Shown: piece by piece, positions 29,097 to 37,068 of the stretch
Layout: the number at the start of each line of letters is the position of its first letter
How positions within the stretch are numbered: the stretch's first letter is position 1
Origin: Cohaesibacter celericrescens
GTDB lineage: Bacteria > Pseudomonadota > Alphaproteobacteria > Rhizobiales > Cohaesibacteraceae
Reading direction: 5' to 3'
Assembly: GCF_002866925.1 (NCBI RefSeq)
Contig: NZ_PKUQ01000055.1
Coordinates: 310,001-374,000, forward strand
DNA length: 64,000 bases
Position numbers and translations under genes: made by a program
Notes under the pieces: generated by a model
Databases searched by the model: none
The model's input: the letters and a program-made list of their open reading frames with translations, nothing else
What the model was told of the DNA's origin: nothing

Positions 29097-29628
29097 CGTA
29101 TGGTCCCCTACATTTTCTGAGCAAGCGATCTCTACATTCAATCCCGCTTTATGGTCTCTTTGGAGCCAATCAAAAATTGAATTGTCGCGCTGCAGCATTT
29201 GTGAGCATACGCAACATGATTTTGAAGGGCAACGTGACATAGCGCCTATGCAGCCAAAGACGTAGGTAAAAATGCATTTAGAGGCGTTTGCCTTAGGGGT
29301 GCCTAACATGGTGTTGGAATAGCAAAAGCAGTGAATATTAGGATCTTTACATGGTTAATCGAAATAAAGGTTAGGAAAGTCTAAACAAATTACTACAGTT
29401 AAGTAAATTTTTGGGTCATTTTTGCCTGTTTACTGCAAAATGGGGTCCTTTTCGTACAATCGCTCTTTTGTAAGTTTCTGCCAGTTAACTGCTTTTTTAA
29501 ACCCTTGAGCTAGTCTGCAATCAGGATCAGGGAACGAGGATTCCTTGATAACGATAAAAAAAACAGTCTGAAAAGTCGGTAAGCCCGCCATGCAAGGCGG
29601 CAAAGCAGTGTGAGTTTGGAGTAAAGAA
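29097..29628. other. Divergent intergenic region upstream of cheY
   Basis: About 530 bases, AT-rich between 29330 and 29480. No CDS is supported. A small hairpin (CCGCC / GGCGG) lies near 29586-29601, shortly before the cheY ribosome binding site. I found no perfect CtrA or sigma-54 site. Confidence 0.45.
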
Positions 29629-30012
29629 ATGGCCCTCGATCTTTCTATGCCAGTATTGGTTGTCGACGATTACAAAACCATGATCAGGATTATCAAAAAC
29701 CTGCTCAAGCAACTTGGTTTCGAAGATGTGGATGATGCCGCTGATGGCACCGAAGCATTGGCGAAAATGCAGGGCCGTCGTTACGGACTTGTGATTTCTG
29801 ACTGGAACATGGAGCCTATGACAGGTTACGAACTGCTCAAACAAGTTCGTTCCAGTGACAGTTTGTCAAAAACACCATTCATTATGGTAACTGCTGAATC
29901 GAAAACGGAAAATGTGATTGCAGCCAAAAAGGCCGGTGTGAACAACTACATTGTGAAGCCGTTTAATGCAGCCACATTGAAAACCAAAATTGACGCTGTC
30001 TTCGACAACTAA
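29629..30012 (+). CDS. cheY: CheY-type single-domain response regulator
   Basis: A 127-residue receiver domain without output domain. The acidic pocket VVDDY (D12, D13), phosphoacceptor Asp in VISDWNMEPMTG (about D57), Thr/Ser in MVTAES (about T87) and Lys in IVKPFNA (about K109) are all intact. In chemotaxis, phospho-CheY binds the flagellar switch FliM. A cheZ-like gene lies 370 bases downstream, supporting a motility role, although the rest of the che operon (cheA, cheW, cheR, cheB) is elsewhere. GGAG lies 7 bases before the ATG. Confidence 0.92.
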   Translation: MALDLSMPVLVVDDYKTMIRIIKNLLKQLGFEDVDDAADGTEALAKMQGRRYGLVISDWNMEPMTGYELLKQVRSSDSLSKTPFIMVTAESKTENVIAAKKAGVNNYIVKPFNAATLKTKIDAVFDN

Positions 30013-30383
30013 GATGGTTCACCTCGGCACGGTCTGTGAGGGGCGTGGTCTGGGGCGATTTTGTTAGACTGATGAGAGTTCGTTAGGGTCGAGGCGCCGG
30101 GAATATGACCCGGCCCTACTCCCTGAACAACAACCATTAATCGGCCTATGAATGCTTTGTAGGTACCATTCTCGCGGATGTGACCTATGTCGCTCGATTG
30201 ATTTTCAATCTTGCAAGAACATCCCGATGGGAAACCATCTGGCAACAAGGACGCATATTCTCAAAAACCGGGAAAGCATGAGCTCCGGCGTTTTACCCGC
30301 AAACGCCTATCTGCAGAGCTATTCGCTTTGAACCGATTTTAATGATCATGAATGCGCCATAAAAAGACAGTGAGGATCGCCAA
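30013..30383. other. Intergenic region between cheY and cheZ
   Basis: A 371-base gap in the same transcriptional direction. No terminator, hairpin or ORF of note was seen. It may contain a separate cheZ promoter, since the gap is long for a simple operon. Confidence 0.4.
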
Positions 30384-31103
30384 ATGGGTCAAGCAAAGCA
30401 GCTTAAAGTAGACAAAGTGGCACAGCTTGTCACTTTTCTGGAAACCAACAAAGGTGAAAATCTAACGCTGACTGATATCATGTCGATGGCAGAAGTGATG
30501 GCCGGAAGTCTTGAATCATGTGTTCAGGCTATGGACAAGTCTCTGTATCAAGAGTTTGAGTCCATTGCGTCCGAGATTTCTTCGATGAAGAAGGAAATTG
30601 CCTCGTTAAGCCCTGGCGAAATGCGCGATAATCATATTCCGGAGGCGGGACGAGAGCTTGATGCTGTGGTTGAGGCCACTGAAACCGCCACCAATATCAT
30701 TATGTCCTCGGCTGAGGAAATTATGGCCGCTGATCCCAGCGACACGAAGGCTTATCAGGAGATCGTGAATGATAAGGTGATTGAAATTTTCGAAGCTTGC
30801 TCGTTCCAAGACATTACGGGCCAACGCATCTCCAAAGTTGTGCATGCTCTAAAAGTGATCGATGAGCGCGTAGCGGCCTTTATTGACCGTTTGAAAGTTG
30901 ATGATCATTCAGATTATGTCCGCGAAGAATCCGATCAGGACCGCCGTAAGCGGGAACAGATCCTGCATGGCCCTCAGCTCGTTGGTGAAGGTGTTAACCA
31001 ATCGGAAGTTGACGCGATGATGGCCGATTTTTCTTTCGACAAAATTACCGAAGACGATCCCAAGGGAAGCAGCCAAGACGATATTGACGCGTTGTTCGGC
31101 TAA
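30384..31103 (+). CDS. cheZ: CheZ-like phospho-CheY phosphatase
   Basis: A 239-residue all-helical protein with the CheZ core. The active-site segment EACSFQDITGQRISKVV (about 132-148) contains the catalytic Gln and acidic residue of the D-x-x-x-Q phosphatase motif. The C-terminus ends in QDDIDALFG, comparable to the CheY-binding C-terminal helix of CheZ. A second similar motif, NQSEVDAMMADF, lies at about 205-216, so there are two candidate CheY-docking peptides. The N-terminal 100 residues form the long helical hairpin used for dimerisation. GAGG precedes the ATG. Its partner is presumably the adjacent cheY product. Confidence 0.88.
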   Translation: MGQAKQLKVDKVAQLVTFLETNKGENLTLTDIMSMAEVMAGSLESCVQAMDKSLYQEFESIASEISSMKKEIASLSPGEMRDNHIPEAGRELDAVVEATETATNIIMSSAEEIMAADPSDTKAYQEIVNDKVIEIFEACSFQDITGQRISKVVHALKVIDERVAAFIDRLKVDDHSDYVREESDQDRRKREQILHGPQLVGEGVNQSEVDAMMADFSFDKITEDDPKGSSQDDIDALFG

Positions 31104-31132
31104 CTGCTTTTGACCTTTATATTCTTCCAGAG

Positions 31133-31156
31133 AAGCCGGGCGTTGCTCGGCTTTTG
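31133..31156 (+). terminator. Probable terminator of cheZ
   Basis: Arms AAGCCG / CGGCTT (with internal GC pairs) followed by TT and GC-poor sequence, 30 bases after the cheZ stop and just before the repeat array. Confidence 0.55.
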
Positions 31157-31164
31157 CATTATTA

Positions 31165-31888
31165 GGGTCTTTGATGTCTCGAGATAGGCCATGCGGTTGT
31201 GCCGCATGACCAGCCTATCGGTGTGACAAACCTGTGGCAGCGTTACATGTTCGGATATGTCGGTCCGCCCGCACCTTCCGGCACAGTCCATGTAATATTC
31301 CCGTTGGGGTCTTTGATGTCTCGAGATAGGCCATGCGGTTGTGCCGCATGACCAGCCTATCGGTGTGACAAACCTGTGGCAGCGTTACATGTTCGGATAT
31401 GTCGGTCCGCCCGCACCTTCCGGCACAGTCCATGTAATATTCCCGTTGGGGTCTTTGATGTCTCGAGATAGGCCATGCGGTTGTGCCGCATGACCAGCCT
31501 ATCGGTGTGACAAACCTGTGGCAGCGTTACATGTTCGGATATGTCGGTCCGCCCGCACCTTCCGGCACAGTCCATGTAATATTCCCGTTGGGGTCTTTGA
31601 TGTCTCGAGATAGGCCATGCGGTTGTGCCGCATGACCAGCCTATCGGTGTGACAAACCTGTGGCAGCGTTACATGTTCGGATATGTCGGTCCGCCCGCAC
31701 CTTCCGGCACAGTCCATGTAATATTCCCGTTGGGGTCTTTGATGTCTCGAGATAGGCCATGCGGTTGTGCCGCATGACCAGCCTATCGGTGTGACAAACC
31801 TGTGGCAGCGTTACATGTTCGGATATGTCGGTCCGCCCGCACCTTCCGGCACAGTCCATGTAATATTCCCGTTGGGGTCTTTGATGTC
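31165..31888 (-). repeat. Tandem array of five 142-bp units plus 14 bases, containing the 3' end of the ETF-QO gene
   Basis: Copies of GGGTCTTTGATGTC begin at 31165, 31307, 31449, 31591, 31733 and 31875, exactly 142 bases apart. Each full unit, read on the minus strand, comprises the last 26 codons of the ETF-QO gene including the stop, then 64 bases of downstream sequence with a 37-base hairpin. The gene itself ends normally inside the gene-proximal copy at 31811, so four extra gene ends lie behind it. By reading, all units look identical. The form r-A-r-A-r with a 14-base terminal repeat fits duplication by slippage or recombination between short direct repeats. Since 142 is not a multiple of three, the extra copies do not extend the protein. 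It could be a true variable-number repeat or an assembly effect. Confidence 0.92.
31751..31787 (-). other. Hairpin in the gene-proximal repeat unit (also in the other four)
   Basis: Outer arms GATAGGC / GCCTATC and inner arms CATGCGG / CCGCATG with a five-base loop and an ACCA bulge. Equivalent hairpins start at 31183, 31325, 31467 and 31609. None is followed by a T-run, so it is not a standard intrinsic terminator; it could protect the 3' end of the ETF-QO transcript. Confidence 0.6.
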
Positions 31889-33496
31889 ACAGGTCTTGCA
31901 GTGAACGCAGTTCTGGGCATTGATCACATATTTCATTGCGCCTGGATTGCTGTCATCCTCCACCCATTCATACACCCCGGCAGGGCAGAAGCGAGTGGAG
32001 AGGCCTGCATATACGTCATATTCCGATGATTTCTGCAAAGCTTCATCTGCCAGTACCAAATGGGATGGCTGATCCTCTTCATGGTTTGCTCCAGACAAGA
32101 AAACAGATGACAGGCGATCAAAGGTGATTTTGCCGTCTGGTTTTGGATAGTCAATCGGCTTGCATTGGGAGGCAGGCAGAGTGCTCAGCGCATCACTCTT
32201 ACCGTGCTTCAAAGTGCCAAACGGTGAGAAGCCAAATAGAGTATTCATCCACATATCAAGGCCGCCCAGTGCGACACCGACAGTCAGGCCAAACTTGGCC
32301 CACAAAGGTTTGACGTTACGCACCTTGAACAGGTCTTTGCCGATCGATCCTGAGCGCCAGTTTTCCTCAAAGGCGGAAAGCTCATCTGCCGATCGCCCTT
32401 CGGACAAAGCATCAATCAGCACATCAGCCGCTTCAATGCCCGAATCCATCGCATTGTGGATGCCTTTGATGCGCGGAACATTGACCAAACCTGCCGAACA
32501 CCCAATTAACGCTCCACCGGGGAAGGTCAGCTTGGGCACGGATTGATAGCCCCCTTCTGCGATACAGCGTGCACCGTAGGAAATCCGCTTTCCGCCTTCA
32601 AACACATCCTTGATGGCAGGGTGTGTCTTGAAACGCTGGAATTCATCAAACGGCGAGAGATAGGGGTTTTTATAATTGAGATACACCACCATACCGACGG
32701 CCACCTGATTATTTTCCAAGTGATACAAGAAAGAGCCGCCGCCGGTTTTTCCATCAAGTGGCCAACCAAAGGTGTGTTCCACCAGACCTTCACGATGGTT
32801 TTCCGGTTTAATTTCCCACAGCTCTTTGATGCCGATGCCAAATTTTGGAATGTCGCTGTCTTTGTCGAGCTCGTATTTAGCAATCAGCTGTTTGGCCAGC
32901 GAACCGCGCACCCCTTCACCAATCAGGGTATATTTGCCCAGCAGCTCCATGCCGCGCATGTAGGTGTCTTTGGGTTGGCCATCTTTACCCACGCCCATGT
33001 CGCCCGTGGCCACGCCCCGTACCGCGCCATTGTCATCATAAAGCACTTCAGCTGCGGCAAAGCCGGGATAAATTTCAACGCCAAGGGCTTCGGCTTTTTC
33101 TGCCAGCCAGCGGCAGAGATTGCCAAGAGAAATGATATAATTGCCGTGATTGTTCATCAATGGCGGCATCATCAAATTGGGCAGCGGTATCGCGCCAGCG
33201 GGGCCCAATAGTCTGAAGCGGTCTTTTTTTACCTGTATCTTCAGAGGGCAACTCTCATCTTCTTTCCAATCAGGAATAAGACGCGTCAACGCAATTGGAT
33301 CTATGACGGCACCGGACAATATATGCGCACCGACTTCAGAACCTTTTTCCAGCACGACGACAGAAACCTCTTCTCCTTTTTCCGCTGCCAACTGTTTGAT
33401 TCGAATAGCAGCAGAGAGGCCCGCAGGGCCTGCACCGACGATCACCACATCGAAATCCATGCTTTCGCGTTCAGGGAGTTCGTTCATCTCTGCCAT
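31811..33496 (-). CDS. Electron transfer flavoprotein-ubiquinone oxidoreductase
   Basis: An inner-membrane-associated flavoprotein that passes electrons from ETF (fatty acid and amino acid dehydrogenases) to ubiquinone. FAD-binding GAGPAGLSAAIRI is at about residues 21-33. The quinone-binding and membrane-dipping regions lie mid-protein. The 4Fe-4S ligands are in FCPAGVYEW and NCVHCKTCDI near the C-terminus. At 561 residues it has full length and ends TYPNM as in typical family members. The last 26 codons lie within the first unit of the 142-bp tandem array, but the reading frame is undamaged. It is a single gene divergent from the UDG gene. Confidence 0.96.
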   Translation of the reverse strand: MAEMNELPERESMDFDVVIVGAGPAGLSAAIRIKQLAAEKGEEVSVVVLEKGSEVGAHILSGAVIDPIALTRLIPDWKEDESCPLKIQVKKDRFRLLGPAGAIPLPNLMMPPLMNNHGNYIISLGNLCRWLAEKAEALGVEIYPGFAAAEVLYDDNGAVRGVATGDMGVGKDGQPKDTYMRGMELLGKYTLIGEGVRGSLAKQLIAKYELDKDSDIPKFGIGIKELWEIKPENHREGLVEHTFGWPLDGKTGGGSFLYHLENNQVAVGMVVYLNYKNPYLSPFDEFQRFKTHPAIKDVFEGGKRISYGARCIAEGGYQSVPKLTFPGGALIGCSAGLVNVPRIKGIHNAMDSGIEAADVLIDALSEGRSADELSAFEENWRSGSIGKDLFKVRNVKPLWAKFGLTVGVALGGLDMWMNTLFGFSPFGTLKHGKSDALSTLPASQCKPIDYPKPDGKITFDRLSSVFLSGANHEEDQPSHLVLADEALQKSSEYDVYAGLSTRFCPAGVYEWVEDDSNPGAMKYVINAQNCVHCKTCDIKDPNGNITWTVPEGAGGPTYPNM

Positions 33497-33645
33497 TTTG
33501 TTGGTCCTTTATATTATCAGGTCATTCAAAGTGTTATCTTGGGCCTCTTGCGGCCCTTCGTTACATTTTCAAGTTGGCCCTGGATCTCATGTTGCCCTAT
33601 AAGATATCTTTAGCGGAAAGAGAAGGCGGATTCCAAGTGGTCAAT

Positions 33646-34590
33646 ATGCTTAACATGGTAACTTCTTCCGATGATTTGGCAGCACTCCTTGATTGGTATG
33701 CCGCCCTCGGGGCTGATTGTGCCTTGGATGAAGCCCCTCAGAACCGCTTTGAAGAAACCCAGCGGCAATTGCAAGCACGGCAACAAGCGCGCATCCATGC
33801 ACAACGACCTCAAGGTCAAGTGGCGCCTTCAAATCCTGCCGGTCCTGCGATTGTGTCACCGTCGCGCTCTAAACCGTCCACTCCTTTGCCCAATTCACCC
33901 AGCCGGTCTCAACAAAAAGCAACGGCCTCCAGTATGCCTGGTGGTGGGGCAGCGTTCGCTACTTCTGGAAATGCAGGTCAGTTGGAAGACGCAGCAGCGC
34001 GGGCGATGCACGCGCCCACGTTGATAGAACTGCGCAAGGCACTGGCGGAGTTTGATGGTTGCAGCTTGAAATTTTCTGCCAAGAGTCTGGTGTTTGGAGA
34101 TGGTAACCCTGATGCAGACGTAATGTTCATTGGTGAAGCCCCCGGCCGAGACGAGGACTTGCAAGGTGTGCCTTTTGTCGGGCGGGCAGGGCAATTGCTT
34201 GACAAGATGATGGCGGCCATTGGTCGTGATCGCAGCAATTCTTATATCACCAATATTTTGCCTTGGCGTCCACCGGGAAACCGGCAGCCCAGTCTTGATG
34301 AACAGGCCATGTTGCGCCCCTTCATTCATCGCCATATCGAACTTGTGAATCCTAAAATTCTTGTCTTTTTGGGTGGCACCGCTGCACAGCAATTGTTGGG
34401 TTCAAAAGAAGGCATCATGCGTCTGCGTGGCAAATGGAACAACTATGCCATTGGCTCCGAAAACAGCACACGCAATATTCCGGTGATGCCTACACTCCAC
34501 CCTGCGTTCCTGTTGCGCACCCCTGCACAAAAACGGTCTGCCTGGCAGGATCTACTCGAAGTCGCCGCCAAACTTGACGCACTGGCATAG
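33646..34590 (+). CDS. Uracil-DNA glycosylase, family 4-like
   Basis: Removes uracil from DNA. Signature motifs of the family-4 superfamily are present: [11 protein letters not shown] (motif 1) with [13 protein letters not shown], then [24 protein letters not shown], and TLHPAFLLR (motif 2). The 4Fe-4S cysteines of classic family 4 are mostly missing: only one Cys remains in the FDGCSLKF region, and PWRPP replaces KCRPP. The N-terminal 100 residues are a Pro/Ser/Gln-rich linker after a short [13 protein letters not shown] helix typical of alphaproteobacterial homologues. The start is uncertain: ATG 33646 gives the usual N-terminus, but a TTG at 33574 also keeps the frame open. Confidence 0.88.
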   Translation: MLNMVTSSDDLAALLDWYAALGADCALDEAPQNRFEETQRQLQARQQARIHAQRPQGQVAPSNPAGPAIVSPSRSKPSTPLPNSPSRSQQKATASSMPGGGAAFATSGNAGQLEDAAARAMHAPTLIELRKALAEFDGCSLKFSAKSLVFGDGNPDADVMFIGEAPGRDEDLQGVPFVGRAGQLLDKMMAAIGRDRSNSYITNILPWRPPGNRQPSLDEQAMLRPFIHRHIELVNPKILVFLGGTAAQQLLGSKEGIMRLRGKWNNYAIGSENSTRNIPVMPTLHPAFLLRTPAQKRSAWQDLLEVAAKLDALA

Positions 34591-34779
34591 ACGCAAGGTC
34601 AAGTGATTTAAGCTCGATAACCTTCCCGGTGTCTGCAATCTGATTTTAATATGGTTCGGGTCTTACGGTCTGGATCGAGGTTTTCAGCGCATCCGGCCAT
34701 TCTTGGCACAGATGGCGTACTCGCTTCACCGTAGGTTTGCAATTTTCAAGATCACTGTCGGCATATTGAGAAGGGAAAG

Positions 34780-34808
34780 AAAAACCGCTCCTCAAGGGAG
34801 CGGTTTTT
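34780..34808. terminator. Bidirectional terminator between the UDG and chemoreceptor genes
   Basis: Stem AAAAACCGCTCC / GGAGCGGTTTTT around a short TCAAG loop, flanked by A-run and T-run, between convergent genes. Confidence 0.9.
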
Positions 34809-34830
34809 CAGTGTCAAGATTTTGGCTTTA

Positions 34831-36816
34831 TCAAGCCGCGGCCACATTTTTAAGGAAGTGATTGACCACTTCCTGCATGTCGTCGGCTTTGGCGGAAACC
34901 TGCTTCGCTGCAATAAGAACCTGCTCAGAGGACATCAGGTTGTCACTGGCTGCTTGCGTTACGCCGCCAATATTCTGGTTGACTTCGCCTGCGCCTGCCG
35001 CTGCCAGTTGGACATTGCGACTGATTTCTTCGGTCGCGCTGCCTTGTTCTTCAACTGCGGTGGCGATCATGTTGGTTGCCGAGCCAACTTCCTGCATGGT
35101 GTTCGCAATGCCTTGGATCGCCGACACTGCTGCGTCTGTTTCCGATTGGATAGCCGCGATTTGACCAGATATGGCTTCCGTCGCTTTGGAGGTCTGGTTG
35201 GCCAGATCTTTCACCTCGGCTGCCACAATCGCAAAGCCGCGACCGGCATCTCCGGCTCGAGCCGCTTCGATGGTTGCGTTCAGGGCCAATAGATTGGTCT
35301 GTTCGGCAATAGTCTGGATCATGTTCACCACATCGCCCACTTGTTGCGCAGCATGGGCAAGGCTGGCCACTTTGCTATCGGCCTCGGCAGCTGCGGACAT
35401 AGCTCCCTGAACCACATCGGACGTATTGGTTGTCTGCCGACCAATTTCCAGTATCGAGGCTGAAAGCTCTTCAGCTGCCGCGGCAACGGCCTGTATATTT
35501 TCACTCGCCAAATTGGAGGCGCGCGCCACTTCTTCAGCCTGAGAGGATGTCTGAGTTGAATTGGCGGACAGGGCGCTGGCCGTTTCTTCCATACCATTGG
35601 TGGTTGATACCACAGTACCAAGCATGGCCTGTGATGTTTCGCGGAAAGAATCGATCATTGCATCGATATTGTTTTGGCGCGTTATGCGAGCCTCTTGCTC
35701 TCGTTCTGTTGCGTCCTTGAGGCGCGCACGCTCGATGGCATTTTGCTTAAACACCATGACCGCCTTGGCGATGTCGCCAATTTCATTGCGTTGCTCGGTC
35801 GAGGGAATGCTGGTTTGCATGTCGCCGGACGCAAGATGAGTCATGGCATCAATGATGGATCGGATTGGGCGAATAATGCCAATGCTTATGAAATATCCCA
35901 ATAGGACAGCAATCAGTAAAGTGCTGACGCCGACCACCAGAAAGATCAAATTGACCAAATCTCCGGCCTTTTTCGAGGCATTGGTTGCTTCTTCTGCTCC
36001 TTCAATAGCAGCCTCGACCACCACCTGAAAATCAATTTCCATCATGGCATACCGGCCATCAAGATTGACAGATTCACCTCTGATGGATTGCTGGACCTCG
36101 GACCATTCTGTCAGCTTGGCTTCATACTGTTCGACCATCGCAAGCAAATCTTTGCGTGCCTTCGGTGAAAGTATTGCATATTTTAGCAGTCCTTCGAATT
36201 CGGTGCGGCGGTCTCCAACCATTGCAAGATATTTGGAGTCTTGGTGCAACATATAGTCTTTCTCATGCTGACGCATTTGCAGCACGGAAATGACCAGTTT
36301 GTTCTGGCCGGCCTTCATGATATCGGCCTCGACCTTTTGAGCTAAAGTGCGCAATTCGCCATTCAGGCCAAGGTCTTCGGTAATGCCGAGCTTGCTTTTT
36401 AGTGCCACTACTTTGGCGAAGCCATCATTGTAATCCACGATGTTTTCTTCGATCATGTCGAGATCGTCGGAGACGTCTTTTGCAACCGAAAGCTTGCGCA
36501 TGTCGGCAATATTCTCGCGCACTTTGGTATAGGCAAGGTCAAACCGGTTGGGATATTTCGACTTTCCACTGAGCAGGAAGTCTTTTTCATTCTGCCGCAT
36601 GTTCAAAACATCTGTTTCGATCTGTTCGGCAAGGCTTAGCATGTGATTATTCTCACTCATCTTAACTCCTGCGGCAGATTTCATCTGGTTTCCCAAATAA
36701 TATGCCCCTCCAAGTGCGATGACCGAGATGACGGAAATTGCGGTCAGGGCCGCAATCCGGTGCGAAATTTTCAAATTTTTGATAAAATCAAAGGAAAATC
36801 TAGGTAGCGACATCAT
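34831..36816 (-). CDS. Methyl-accepting chemotaxis protein with HBM-type sensor domain
   Basis: A 661-residue transmembrane chemoreceptor. First membrane helix at about residues 21-42, then a roughly 240-residue periplasmic helical domain with two repeats of the [10 protein letters not shown] / [10 protein letters not shown] motif, characteristic of helical bimodular (HBM) sensor domains that bind organic acids. The second membrane helix is at about 287-310, then a HAMP domain ([19 protein letters not shown]), and the signalling tip [20 protein letters not shown] (about 505-524). It lacks a C-terminal CheR/CheB-tethering pentapeptide, ending FLKNVAAA. The ligand is unknown. Two related inverted repeats lie just upstream. 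Confidence 0.94.
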   Translation of the reverse strand: MMSLPRFSFDFIKNLKISHRIAALTAISVISVIALGGAYYLGNQMKSAAGVKMSENNHMLSLAEQIETDVLNMRQNEKDFLLSGKSKYPNRFDLAYTKVRENIADMRKLSVAKDVSDDLDMIEENIVDYNDGFAKVVALKSKLGITEDLGLNGELRTLAQKVEADIMKAGQNKLVISVLQMRQHEKDYMLHQDSKYLAMVGDRRTEFEGLLKYAILSPKARKDLLAMVEQYEAKLTEWSEVQQSIRGESVNLDGRYAMMEIDFQVVVEAAIEGAEEATNASKKAGDLVNLIFLVVGVSTLLIAVLLGYFISIGIIRPIRSIIDAMTHLASGDMQTSIPSTEQRNEIGDIAKAVMVFKQNAIERARLKDATEREQEARITRQNNIDAMIDSFRETSQAMLGTVVSTTNGMEETASALSANSTQTSSQAEEVARASNLASENIQAVAAAAEELSASILEIGRQTTNTSDVVQGAMSAAAEADSKVASLAHAAQQVGDVVNMIQTIAEQTNLLALNATIEAARAGDAGRGFAIVAAEVKDLANQTSKATEAISGQIAAIQSETDAAVSAIQGIANTMQEVGSATNMIATAVEEQGSATEEISRNVQLAAAGAGEVNQNIGGVTQAASDNLMSSEQVLIAAKQVSAKADDMQEVVNHFLKNVAAA

Positions 36817-36856
36817 AAATCCACCATTTCAGGCAAGGGATCCGAGGAAAATTCTC

Positions 36857-36908
36857 GATAGATGTGGCGCACAATCTATCGGGAGTAGGTGTGCGACACA
36901 CAATCTAC
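36857..36908. promoter_or_regulatory. Two related dyads upstream of the chemoreceptor gene
   Basis: Dyad 1 (36857-36880) has arms GATAGAT / ATCTATC. Dyad 2 (36885-36908) has arms GTAGGT / ATCTAC and a closely similar TGTG-x-CACACAATCTA core. They start 28 bases apart and lie 40-90 bases before the chemoreceptor ATG, so they are candidate operator or promoter sites for an unknown regulator. Confidence 0.45.
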
Positions 36909-37007
36909 CCCAATAGGTAGGACGAAAGTCTGAATTAAATCTTATGTCGCGACAAATTGGCTTTGGATATTATGTCGCACGCAATTATGACCATGTCAGA
37001 AATGCCA

Positions 37008-37032
37008 AAGCGGGCTACCAATGAGCCCGCTT
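37008..37032 (-). terminator. Hairpin after the SleB-type hydrolase gene
   Basis: Perfect 9-base arms AAGCGGGCT / AGCCCGCTT with a 7-base loop. The T-run on the minus strand is short (TTT), so termination is plausible but not certain. Confidence 0.6.
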
Positions 37033-37068
37033 CTTAGCTAGTCAGATTTTTCATCAATCAATGAGGGG

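Noticed and set aside
31215-31859. Four identical 72-codon frames in the repeat array
   Set aside because: They arise because the 142-bp unit repeats with the frame shifted by one base; they consist of out-of-frame ETF-QO end and downstream sequence, without ribosome binding sites.
31165-31888. CRISPR-like array
   Set aside because: The units are 142 bases long, look identical throughout and have no unique spacers; no cas genes are near. It is a plain tandem duplication.
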